Source: GWA1-39-11 sp964640435
GTDB lineage: Bacteria > Patescibacteriota > Microgenomatia > Levybacterales > GWA1-39-11
Assembly (NCBI GenBank): GCA_964640435.1
Contig: CAZXFJ010000017.1
Location: 1-21,049, forward strand
Length of the DNA: 21,049 bases
Direction of reading: 5' to 3'
Of the stretch, positions 1-6,847 are shown piece after piece. The position numbers and the translations under genes are program-made. The notes below the pieces were generated by a model. That model saw only the letters and a program-made list of their open reading frames with translations, was not told the DNA's origin and searched no databases. Numbering within the stretch: position 1 is the stretch's first letter; every line of letters begins with the position of its first letter.

Positions 1-165
1 CCAGGCCATGATTCCGCCTGGAGAGCCAAGGTTTGGAGGGGTAATGTTTGTGGCACTTCCTATAACAGGAATATTTTTTATAACATTACCAAGAAAAGAG
101 GTGGCGCTGTTTACGAAATCGAGCGACCCAGGTCTTTTTTCTTGTTTTTGTTCATTATTGTCCAT
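1..165 (-). CDS. Partial CDS, N-terminus of an unidentified gene downstream of virB4
   Basis: An open frame begins at an ATG at 165-163 and runs without a stop to the left edge of the window, giving 55 residues. It overlaps the last 11 bases of the VirB4-like ATPase gene in another frame, which suggests translational coupling in the same operon. The start is Lys/Glu/Asn-rich (MDNNEQKQEKRPG). A Gly/Pro/Ile/Asn-rich stretch follows (NVIKNIPVIGSATN, then PPNLGSPGG). I see no signal peptide or catalytic motif in this piece and do not recognise the family. Its position suggests another component of the secretion machine, but that is inference. An ATG at 155 in the next frame closes after 14 codons and was rejected as the start. 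Confidence 0.6.
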   Translation of the reverse strand, partial: MDNNEQKQEKRPGSLDFVNSATSFLGNVIKNIPVIGSATNITPPNLGSPGGIMAW

Positions 166-2308
166 TGGTGTTTGGCGCCGTGTTTATAGGTTGGCCAACG
201 GGTGGTTGAGGGGTTGGTGCGGCAGGTTGGGTTGGTGGAGTTGGTTGTGGTGCAGCGGCTATTGTTGGAACAGTTTCTGCAGCTGGCTGAGTTGGTGCAA
301 CGGGACTCGAAACTGGTTGAGCAACCGGTGGAGCAACTGGTGCTTGGGTAATTTCTGATTGTAGTGCAGTTGGTTGATCAATCGGTACCACTGGTTGATC
401 TTGTGATTCTTCGTTTTGTCTCATTATATCTTGGGGCTTTGAAGTAATAAGATCATATTCTGAAGAAGATGCTATAAATTGAGCTGTAATATGATTTTGA
501 CCTGCAAAAAGAAGACCTTCTCCGACCTGAGCTGTTACTAAGAATTGTTTTTCGCCTTCTGATAAGAAGAGGGTTTTTGCAAGAGTTTCAACCTCAGAAG
601 AGTTCTGTTTTAATAAAATTTGAATAGAAGAGTTTGAAAGAATAGATTTTCCATAATCATTATTCAAAAAGTCTTCAATATCTTGTGTTAGAGTAGTGAC
701 TCCTAGGAAGTATTTTCTTGCACGCTTAGCAATGCCCTGTAGAAAACTTGCAGAGTCTGGATGCTGCATGAGATACCACGCCTCATCAACAACCAGTATT
801 CTTTTCTTAAGTTTTGTTCGAACACGATTCCATATAAAGTCCAAAACAACATGCATTGCGATAGGACGAAGAACATCCTCAAGTTGTTTTAATGAAAAAA
901 CAGTCATCTGGTTTTTAATGTCATAATTTGTTTGAGCATTAAATAGACCTGAAAAACCTCCTTTTACGTATTTTTCAAGCCTAAAAGATAGATCTTTTGC
1001 TTCAGGCTCTTCCATATTAAGAAGGGTTTTGTATAGATCCTCAAGAATAGGAGGTTCATTTTTGTATGTTGCAGGATCAGGAGTAATTCCTTTCTGTTTG
1101 TAGCAAAGAACTATTGCCCGATCAAGAATTGCTTCCTGAGTTGCAGACATTTCCCCAAGCATGGTTTTTAAAAGACCGTGAAGCGAGAGAATCTTTATTC
1201 CAAGTTGTGCATCGGTCATGTCTTCTGAAAGAAGAGCGAAAGGATTAATTTTAACCTCAGATGATTTTGAGAAGTTTATATATTCTCCACCAACTGCATG
1301 AGACAGAGCCTTATATTCGTCTTCTGGATCAATTATTAAAATTTCAGCATCAAACATCATTTGACGCAAAAGCTCAAGCTTAACAAGGAAAGATTTTCCG
1401 GCTCCAGACTTACCGAAAACAACTTCATTAGCATTTTCAAAAGAAAAACGGTCAATAATCGCAAGAGAGTTGTTAATTGTATTTATTCCGTACAAAATTC
1501 CATTTGGATGAGAAATTTCATACGACGTAAAAGGAAATGTTGATGCAAGGGATGTAGTATCCATATTTCGGGTTATAAAAAGCTTGTCATTTCCTGCAGG
1601 AAGAGTAGTTTTGAAGCCATCTTCCATTTGAAGAGTTGCTGGTTTTATAATCAAGAGATTTGAAGCAAGAAGAGATGTTAGTTCTTTTGTTTTTGCGTCC
1701 AAATCTTCAACAGTATCTGCTGCTAGAGTAATATAAAGACCAAACTGGAAAAAGCGTTCAAGGCCGCGGGCCAATTCTTCTCGAAGAGCCATAGCATCTT
1801 CAAGACCTGCTTGGATTTTTGGATCTGTCTCAAGACCCTGTTCTGCATCAGACTGAATAGTTGCTTCCATCTCTGCGATCTTACGACGAAGGTTTGTCAA
1901 AACATCTTTTGACTCAACAGGGTATGAGAACATAGAAATGTTCATTGTTTCTTTGTAGTCAATAAGAATTGAAAGCCAGTTTGGTGAAACCTGTCTTGGA
2001 TAATCAACAACGAAAAAAGTTCTGAAGAATTTTTCTCCAACTCTTACGTTTTTAAAGTCAACTTCAACTGATGAAGGAGAAATAAGATCAATTACAGACA
2101 CAGAGCCTTGTTGTAGTGCGGAGTATGCCTTGCTTGGGCCACTTTTTGCTTGGGTCTTTGCAGTAGTATGTTTTGCTCCTGCTTGAACAGCAGTTAGGGT
2201 TGCACCAGTTGCTGCATTTGCATTAAGTGGTGCTGCTCCGGTTGCCATAGGTTGACCTGCTGGCTGAGCAGCTGCCGTAGTTTGTTTTTTTGCACCAAAT
2301 CCTAACAT
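155..2308 (-). CDS. virB4: VirB4/TraC-type T4SS ATPase (ATPase-domain half), 717 aa
   Basis: This is the cytoplasmic ATPase that powers type IV secretion or conjugative pilus assembly. Visible motifs are Walker A GKSGAGKS at residues 299-306, a hydrophobic strand plus acidic motif ILIIDPEDEY at 323-332, and Walker B ILVVDEAW at 504-511, followed by the conserved RARKYFLGVTTLTQD segment. Residues about 65-290 resemble the second part of the VirB4 N-terminal region. Residues about 640-717 are a Pro/Gln/Ala/Thr-rich low-complexity tail not usual in VirB4. The usual first ~200 residues of VirB4 are missing here and are encoded by the gene immediately upstream, 2 bases away. No clear Shine-Dalgarno precedes the ATG, consistent with translation coupled to the upstream gene. 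Family identity is secure. Whether the machine secretes DNA, protein or builds a pilus cannot be told. Confidence 0.93.
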   Translation of the reverse strand: MLGFGAKKQTTAAAQPAGQPMATGAAPLNANAATGATLTAVQAGAKHTTAKTQAKSGPSKAYSALQQGSVSVIDLISPSSVEVDFKNVRVGEKFFRTFFVVDYPRQVSPNWLSILIDYKETMNISMFSYPVESKDVLTNLRRKIAEMEATIQSDAEQGLETDPKIQAGLEDAMALREELARGLERFFQFGLYITLAADTVEDLDAKTKELTSLLASNLLIIKPATLQMEDGFKTTLPAGNDKLFITRNMDTTSLASTFPFTSYEISHPNGILYGINTINNSLAIIDRFSFENANEVVFGKSGAGKSFLVKLELLRQMMFDAEILIIDPEDEYKALSHAVGGEYINFSKSSEVKINPFALLSEDMTDAQLGIKILSLHGLLKTMLGEMSATQEAILDRAIVLCYKQKGITPDPATYKNEPPILEDLYKTLLNMEEPEAKDLSFRLEKYVKGGFSGLFNAQTNYDIKNQMTVFSLKQLEDVLRPIAMHVVLDFIWNRVRTKLKKRILVVDEAWYLMQHPDSASFLQGIAKRARKYFLGVTTLTQDIEDFLNNDYGKSILSNSSIQILLKQNSSEVETLAKTLFLSEGEKQFLVTAQVGEGLLFAGQNHITAQFIASSSEYDLITSKPQDIMRQNEESQDQPVVPIDQPTALQSEITQAPVAPPVAQPVSSPVAPTQPAAETVPTIAAAPQPTPPTQPAAPTPQPPVGQPINTAPNTNGQ

Positions 2309-2310
2309 TT

Positions 2311-2955
2311 TTATAAGATCACGTTTTTAATATCGTCTGAATTATAGTCAAGCGTGACAAAATCTTGGTTATAAAGTTCATAAAATAGTTTTATTAATTC
2401 ATTTGTTGAAAGTGGTCTTGCTGTAAGTCCCATTCTTTCAACCTGAGCCAAAACCGTATTTCTTTTAGCAAAAAGCGCCGATTTAACTCGCTCATTAACG
2501 GTAAGAGTTTTGTTTTTGCCTCCACCTGCTTGAGCCGCCATAGTTGCTGGACCAAGCTCTAATTGAGAAAAAGGAATAACCATATAAACCTTTTTATCAA
2601 GTAGCCCTTCACCTTTCACAAGCTCTCTTATAAAGTCTCTGTATAGTGCGAGTTGTTCTGCGATTTTAGGATTTGTAACGCTCGCGATCTTGTCGTCCAA
2701 AAGCTTAAGATAATTTCCAATATCAACTCTTCTTGAAACTATTAAAACCTGTATAAAAGATGAGAGAGAGTTGAGTAGAGACATGTAGCCATAAATTCTT
2801 GCTGTTTGTTCATCAGTTGAAAGTAGGAAGAAGTTAACAGATGATATCTCAGCAATTACAGCAGCATTTCCACCTTTTAAAAACACAACATCATCAGAAA
2901 TGTCTACGATTTCTGTGAAGTCTTGAGTTGTTGAATGAATTTTTTTGTTACCCAT
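2311..2955 (-). CDS. VirB4/TraC N-terminal-domain protein encoded separately, 214 aa
   Basis: The protein reads like the first domain of TraC/VirB4-type ATPases: a short polar start, then FTEIVDISDDVVFLKGGNAA, a strand-rich segment containing NFFLLSTDEQ, and a helical region around SLLNSLSSFIQVLIVSRRVD. That pattern precedes the ATPase core in Gram-positive-type VirB4 proteins. It has no P-loop, so it cannot be an ATPase alone. The ATPase gene starts 2 bases after its stop codon, so the two products probably form one VirB4 unit. It likely contacts the PrgI/VirB3-like protein encoded just upstream, as VirB3 and VirB4 interact in known systems. The ATG at 2955 has no good Shine-Dalgarno. The family assignment rests on pattern recognition rather than a search. 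Confidence 0.75.
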   Translation of the reverse strand: MGNKKIHSTTQDFTEIVDISDDVVFLKGGNAAVIAEISSVNFFLLSTDEQTARIYGYMSLLNSLSSFIQVLIVSRRVDIGNYLKLLDDKIASVTNPKIAEQLALYRDFIRELVKGEGLLDKKVYMVIPFSQLELGPATMAAQAGGGKNKTLTVNERVKSALFAKRNTVLAQVERMGLTARPLSTNELIKLFYELYNQDFVTLDYNSDDIKNVIL

Positions 2956-2993
2956 AAAATAATTATTAGCTACTAAGTTCTTTTTTTCAATTC

Positions 2994-4133
2994 TTAAGCT
3001 GCTTGAACGGCTTGACCGCCACCAAACAATTCTCTTCTTAATTTCTCGCGAGCATCAACTGACATTATTTGAAGTGGCATAAATATGCTTCCGTTGAGCT
3101 CAATACTAACCTCTTGGAAGTCGTGGTTTTTTTGGGGATCATCAAAAACCATCTTGTATGATCCATTTGGGAGTGGGGTAGCTGAGGCAAATTGGCCGAG
3201 AGCGTTCGTTTTAAATGCTCTAACAGGAATATTGTTTTCGTCAATTACTTCAACTAAAACATTTGGGAGGGTTTTGCCTCTTGGGTCACAAACTGTTCCC
3301 ATAACAACATTGCCAACATCTGGAAGGCTTGGGAAGCCCACTTGTGGCATGGCGGTTTGAGTAGTTGTTCCAGTTGGATTATTTTCTGGAGCCTGTTGTA
3401 CGGGATTTTCCTTTGCTTGATTAAATTGAAACTCCTGTGCCTGTGTTGTTTGTTGTTGGATATCAACTGTAGGCGCTGGTGGAGGTGTGGTTTCTTTTTT
3501 TGGGTCCGGCACAGCTGGTGCTTGAAAAACGACTGGTGTATCTTTTGGCTTCTCAGGCTCAGGTACTACAGCTTGTGGGGTCTCAACAATGGCTGTTGCC
3601 TGAGGTATAGAAGCTGTAGTTGCCACCGGCTGAGTAGCTGCCTGTCCAGTATCAAAAATTGAATTAATGTTGTTTATAAATTTTGCCTCTTGGTCATCTG
3701 GTTTAAAGGTTGTATCTCTTAGGCGCCTCTCAAGAAGAACCTTTTTGCTGTTTGATGATGCCTGTTGTGTCGGTGTTGCCGATGCGGTAGTGGTTGTTGC
3801 TGCTGTATTTGGGGGCGTGAGGACCTCAAAGTTTGCAATAGAAACACCCCTTTTTCTGTAAATATATCTATTCTCGTTTGGAATTGTTTTGGCAAAGTTT
3901 GAAATCATAAGATCCATAGGTCTTCCCTCGATTGGAACGAAAGCAAGAGAAGCGCCAATCCCTGCAAATAAAAGCATCATTGGGTATTTAATTAAGGGGC
4001 TTACTTGAAGAACAAACATTATTGTAGCAAGTATTCCAAAACCGAGAAGATATAAAAATTGCTTTACTGTAACGCTACCTATAAGCTTAAATTTGAATCC
4101 AGTAACATCCTGAGGAATAGGGTGATTTTCCAT
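2994..4133 (-). CDS. PrgI/VirB3-like membrane protein with Pro/Gln linker and beta-sandwich C-terminal domain, 379 aa
   Basis: The N-terminus (MENHPIPQDVTGFKFKLIG) followed by two membrane segments, at about residues 20-42 and 48-67 from this start, is typical of PrgI proteins, the VirB3 counterpart that anchors VirB4 at the membrane. A roughly 170-residue linker rich in Pro, Gln, Thr and Ala follows. It leads to a C-terminal domain (about 275-355) with the look of a carboxypeptidase-regulatory-like or prealbumin-like fold: GTVCDPRGKTLPNVLVEVID, then TNALGQF and LPNGSYKMVF. I chose the ATG at 4133 over the in-frame TTG at 4178. The ATG gives a canonical PrgI start, and a TTGACT/TAATAC promoter-like pair lies between the two. 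The TTG would add 15 residues. The gene precedes the split virB4 pair. PrgI identity is fairly sure; the role of the C-terminal domain is unknown. Confidence 0.85.
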   Translation of the reverse strand: MENHPIPQDVTGFKFKLIGSVTVKQFLYLLGFGILATIMFVLQVSPLIKYPMMLLFAGIGASLAFVPIEGRPMDLMISNFAKTIPNENRYIYRKRGVSIANFEVLTPPNTAATTTTASATPTQQASSNSKKVLLERRLRDTTFKPDDQEAKFINNINSIFDTGQAATQPVATTASIPQATAIVETPQAVVPEPEKPKDTPVVFQAPAVPDPKKETTPPPAPTVDIQQQTTQAQEFQFNQAKENPVQQAPENNPTGTTTQTAMPQVGFPSLPDVGNVVMGTVCDPRGKTLPNVLVEVIDENNIPVRAFKTNALGQFASATPLPNGSYKMVFDDPQKNHDFQEVSIELNGSIFMPLQIMSVDAREKLRRELFGGGQAVQAA

Positions 4134-4143
4134 ATAGTACAGA

Positions 4144-4174
4144 GTATTACGTGAAAATTTTGATTGCAAGTCAA
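4144..4174 (-). promoter_or_regulatory. Candidate promoter for the PrgI-virB4 genes
   Basis: On the minus strand TTGACT (4174-4169) and TAATAC (4149-4144) are separated by 19 bases. The -10-like element ends 10 bases before the preferred ATG at 4133. The long spacer and AT-rich context make this a moderate call. If used, the transcript would have almost no leader. Confidence 0.35.
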
Positions 4175-4223
4175 TCAAAATGGGTCATATTAGAGGCTTA
4201 TTGTTGCTTAATTGTGAAAACTA

Positions 4224-4538
4224 TTACTGGGGTTTTAGCCTGTTTACGCCTGTGAATTGCCCAAGGGTATTTAGGATAACAAATGAAGCTAAAACAAGAA
4301 GAAATCCTCCAATTGCATAAAATAGGGTTCTTCGGGCTGATGATATTTTTTCTGGATCACCCTCGCTAGTAACTAGTTTAATTCCTGCATAAACAATTAG
4401 GAAAACACAAACAATACCAGCAAAAAGAATTAAAAAGTTAATAATGTTCTGAAGAACAATTGGAACACAGGCAAGTGTTGCGACGTCACCATTTGATAGA
4501 CAAGAGCTCCAGTCTGAAGCACCAAAAACATTAGGCAT
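4224..4538 (-). CDS. T4SS_pilin/VirB2-like two-helix membrane protein A, 104 aa
   Basis: A short N-terminus with two cysteines (C13, C24) is followed by membrane helix 1 (about 32-54), a short charged cytoplasmic-type loop with the motif SEGDPEKISSARRT (G60, D61), and helix 2 (about 71-92). This helix-loop-helix layout with a GD..K.....R loop is shared with three neighbouring proteins and matches the VirB2-like T4SS_pilin family found in Patescibacteria and some Gram-positives. It lacks an obvious cleavable signal peptide. It lies between pilin B and the PrgI gene, with its own promoter-like sequence just upstream. It probably forms the subunit of a secretion pilus or channel. Confidence 0.85.
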   Translation of the reverse strand: MPNVFGASDWSSCLSNGDVATLACVPIVLQNIINFLILFAGIVCVFLIVYAGIKLVTSEGDPEKISSARRTLFYAIGGFLLVLASFVILNTLGQFTGVNRLKPQ

Positions 4539-4544
4539 ATGTAT

Positions 4545-4574
4545 ATATTAAAGAAAAAAGGTTTTAAAAAGCAA
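4545..4574 (-). promoter_or_regulatory. Candidate promoter in front of pilin A
   Basis: TTGCTT (4574-4569), an 18-base spacer and TAATAT (4550-4545) lie 6 bases upstream of the pilin A ATG on the minus strand. No Shine-Dalgarno is present. The match is partial and the region is AT-rich, so confidence is low. Confidence 0.3.
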
Positions 4575-4580
4575 CTAATT

Positions 4581-4985
4581 TTATCGAGTAAACTGTTGAA
4601 GTGTTGGGATTCTAAGATCTGTAAGATTTCCAAGTCCAAGAGCAGCTAGAACAACGTTGATGATAACAAATGATAGAGCAATAATAATAAGACCTAAAAT
4701 AGCAGCAATAATGTGGTTTCTTGCTGAATCAACCTTTCCTTTGTCTCCTCCTGATGTAATCCACTGAAATGCGCCAAGAACGATGTAGAAAAGAGCAGCG
4801 AGGAATGCAATAACGATAATAAATGCTACTAAAAAACTAACAATGGATCCGATACTTGTGTTAGGAGGAATTATTGTGCTTCCTGGAGGAGTTTTAATAC
4901 TTGCATCTAAAACGCCTTGTGCAAAAGCAGGAACAGCAAACGTTGCTAAAGAAATAAGAGCGAGTGGTGCAGATAACTTCTTCAT
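4581..4985 (-). CDS. T4SS_pilin/VirB2-like protein B with signal peptide, 134 aa
   Basis: A signal peptide is visible (MKKLSAPLALISLATFAVPA then AFA-Q), with likely cleavage near residue 22. A Pro/Thr/Ser linker is followed by helix 1 (about 47-72), the loop WITSGGDKGKVDSARN (G80, D81) and helix 2 (about 91-115). The very end reads LRIPTLQQFTR, which resembles the end of the large pilin-fusion protein two genes upstream (LRIPGFTR). The signal peptide, helix pair and polar loop are the classic VirB2/TrbC pilin plan. It is preceded by the best promoter of the cluster, suggesting it may be made in larger amounts than its neighbours, as expected of a major pilin. That expression level is inference. 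Confidence 0.88.
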   Translation of the reverse strand: MKKLSAPLALISLATFAVPAFAQGVLDASIKTPPGSTIIPPNTSIGSIVSFLVAFIIVIAFLAALFYIVLGAFQWITSGGDKGKVDSARNHIIAAILGLIIIALSFVIINVVLAALGLGNLTDLRIPTLQQFTR

Positions 4986-4991
4986 AATTTA

Positions 4992-5020
4992 ATTAGAGCA
5001 TGTTTAAAAAACTTTGTCAA
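4992..5020 (-). promoter_or_regulatory. Strong sigma70-type promoter for pilin B
   Basis: On the minus strand TTGACA (5020-5015), a 17-base spacer ending in TGC (extended -10), and TCTAAT (4997-4992) lie exactly 6 bases before the ATG at 4985. There is no Shine-Dalgarno in that gap, and the expected transcription start coincides with the ATG, so the mRNA would be leaderless. Confidence 0.65.
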
Positions 5021-5030
5021 GGACCTGATC

Positions 5031-5363
5031 CTATTTGCTTGCATCGATCAAAACCGTGACACCAAGAGCTGCTGCTATAAGGTTTACTATTAGAAGTGAA
5101 AGACTCATTACTATTAATCCTGCAATTGAGTAAACAATAATTCTTCTTGATTTGTCCCATTTTGTTTTGTCGCCAGATGCTTGAAGCCAGTAAAGTCCTC
5201 CATAGATAAGATAAATAAGAGAAAGTAGGATTCCAATTATCGTTACGACAGAAAGAAATCCTGTCGCAATACTGCCAATTGAATATTGGGTTCCCGAGGG
5301 TATGCCTTCAGGTGCTTGTAAAGAGCCATATCCTGGAACACTAAGGGCTAGTAATTTTTCCAT
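5031..5363 (-). CDS. T4SS_pilin/VirB2-like protein C, 110 aa
   Basis: This is a third member of the two-helix pilin-like set. A polar Gly/Pro/Ser N-terminus of about 30 residues lacks a cleavable signal peptide. Helix 1 (about 32-60) is followed by the loop QASGDKTKWDKSRR (G64, D65) and helix 2 (about 76-98), ending in LIDASK. It starts 1 base after the stop of the large pilin-fusion gene (TAATATG arrangement), so the two are almost certainly co-translated and made in a fixed ratio. It is followed by the separately promoted pilin B. Membership in the family is clear from the loop motif. Whether it is a structural pilin or an accessory membrane subunit is unknown. Confidence 0.83.
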   Translation of the reverse strand: MEKLLALSVPGYGSLQAPEGIPSGTQYSIGSIATGFLSVVTIIGILLSLIYLIYGGLYWLQASGDKTKWDKSRRIIVYSIAGLIVMSLSLLIVNLIAAALGVTVLIDASK

Positions 5364-5364
5364 A

Positions 5365-6804
5365 TTATCTTGTGAATCCTGGAATTCTTAATATATCAAC
5401 TCCAATTATTTCCAGTATAACAATCGACAAAACTATAAACAATAATCCTACTATCGCGGACGTGAGGGTATCTCGAGCAGCAGAAAGTTTTTCTTTGTCT
5501 CCGCGAGAGATCATAAATATGTATCCAGCATAAACAATGATTACTATTCCTCCAAATGCGGCAACAAGCAATACGAATCTAAAAATACTATTAATAAATC
5601 CCTGTGGGGTGACATCGATTTGCCCAACTGCTGTATTTATTTTCTTACACGTTGCAGGATCTTGATTGTTTACGGGATCAGAGCAGGGTAATGGGTTTAC
5701 TAGGCCAATTTTATCAAGTGCTGAAAGCTGCTTAAGGTACCTGCTATATTCTGATCCATTAGGATCTTTGCTTTTTTCAGGATCGGTACAGCTTCCTCCT
5801 TTGCCGCCCTGTGCTGCTGGAAGTGTGACCTTACACGAAATTTTATAGTATGTAAATCCTCCCTGACAATTGTCTGTTATGTTAGTTCCCGTAACCCCAT
5901 CAACAATATCGGCAAAGCCTTCTATCTTGCCCTTGGTAACATCGATAACAGTTTTACCAACATCTCCAATTCTGTTTATTACGCTTCCCGAGCCAATACT
6001 ACCAACATCATCTTTAATGGTGCTTCCTGTGCTTTTATCATTGACCTGCTCATTTATGTAGAAAGTGTATGCGCCTGGTTTAAGGTTTCCAAATGGAAAG
6101 CTTTGGGAAGATGTTATTGTTCGGCATGTTTCCTTTTTAATCCCAGGCCCAAAAATTACAATTTGATAATTATTATTTGTGCTTCCTCCATTCTTCTTCG
6201 CTCCTGTAATATTCATGGTAAGCGTGTTTGAGGTTGTTATTCCTGTTGATGGAGACATAGTTACCTCGGGATAAGAAAGACCAACATAAAAAGCAGCCCT
6301 TTTAATAGGGGAGTAAACTCCGTTATTGGAAATACCTATACTAAAAACATAAAAGTTTCCACCGTGAAACCAATTTCCACTACCGTCTTTGCAAAGCTTC
6401 ACTTTTTGACTTCCGTCTCCACAGAGTCTTATTGTCATGGAGCCATTTGCAGAAACAGGATATTCTGAGCTTGAAATATTTTTCAATCGATCTTTTAAAA
6501 CTAGGGTTGGAATCTGAACTGGGGTAGTATCGTCTCCATAAAGACAGTAGTTACTGCCGGTACAAAGAACGTAATTGTCATCAACGAGTCCATGAAATGT
6601 AACGTCAACGTAGGGGGTTAATTCATCAATATCTTCAAGCGCTGGGTTAGTAGTAAAAACAGCTCCTCCTTGTGGATCTTCAAGTGTTTGTGTGCCTGAG
6701 TCAGTTGCGGTTTGCGCAAGGCTTTGAGTAGAAAAACTTGTTAGTGCTATGGCAAAAATACCCGTCCAAAGCACAAAAAATAGTAAGTTTTTTAAAAATT
6801 TCAC
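5365..6804 (-). CDS. Secreted ectodomain fused to a C-terminal T4SS_pilin-like helix pair, 479 aa
   Basis: A GTG start at 6804 gives an N-terminal signal peptide (MKFLKNLLFFVLWTGIFAIA, likely cut after ...SLAQ). About 380 residues of predicted exported, strand-rich sequence follow, containing ten cysteines (for example LCTGSNYC, RLCGDG, KETC, DNCQGG, LPCSDP), an even number that would allow disulfides. The last ~70 residues are a helix pair with the loop SRGDKEKLSAARDT (G435, D436), the same signature as the three small pilin-like neighbours, ending LRIPGFTR. I do not recognise the ectodomain family. The architecture suggests a minor or tip subunit that displays a binding domain through a pilin-like anchor. 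It is the first gene of the machine operon after the regulator, with a candidate promoter in the 43-base gap. Confidence 0.8.
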   Translation of the reverse strand: MKFLKNLLFFVLWTGIFAIALTSFSTQSLAQTATDSGTQTLEDPQGGAVFTTNPALEDIDELTPYVDVTFHGLVDDNYVLCTGSNYCLYGDDTTPVQIPTLVLKDRLKNISSSEYPVSANGSMTIRLCGDGSQKVKLCKDGSGNWFHGGNFYVFSIGISNNGVYSPIKRAAFYVGLSYPEVTMSPSTGITTSNTLTMNITGAKKNGGSTNNNYQIVIFGPGIKKETCRTITSSQSFPFGNLKPGAYTFYINEQVNDKSTGSTIKDDVGSIGSGSVINRIGDVGKTVIDVTKGKIEGFADIVDGVTGTNITDNCQGGFTYYKISCKVTLPAAQGGKGGSCTDPEKSKDPNGSEYSRYLKQLSALDKIGLVNPLPCSDPVNNQDPATCKKINTAVGQIDVTPQGFINSIFRFVLLVAAFGGIVIIVYAGYIFMISRGDKEKLSAARDTLTSAIVGLLFIVLSIVILEIIGVDILRIPGFTR

Positions 6805-6812
6805 CTTAATTC

Positions 6813-6842
6813 ATGTTAGGGTAAATGGATCGTTCAAGTCAA
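6813..6842 (-). promoter_or_regulatory. Candidate promoter of the T4SS operon (upstream of the ectodomain-pilin gene)
   Basis: TTGACT (6842-6837), an 18-base spacer and TAACAT (6818-6813) on the minus strand end 8 bases before the GTG start at 6804. No usable Shine-Dalgarno lies between; an AAGG directly abuts the GTG and is too close. It falls within the short gap after the regulator's stop codon. Confidence 0.4.
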
Positions 6843-6847
6843 GACGG

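Noticed and set aside
4134..4178. TTG start extending the PrgI-like protein by 15 residues
   Set aside because: The ATG at 4133 gives the usual PrgI start and a promoter-like pair overlaps the extension; no ribosome-binding site serves the TTG.
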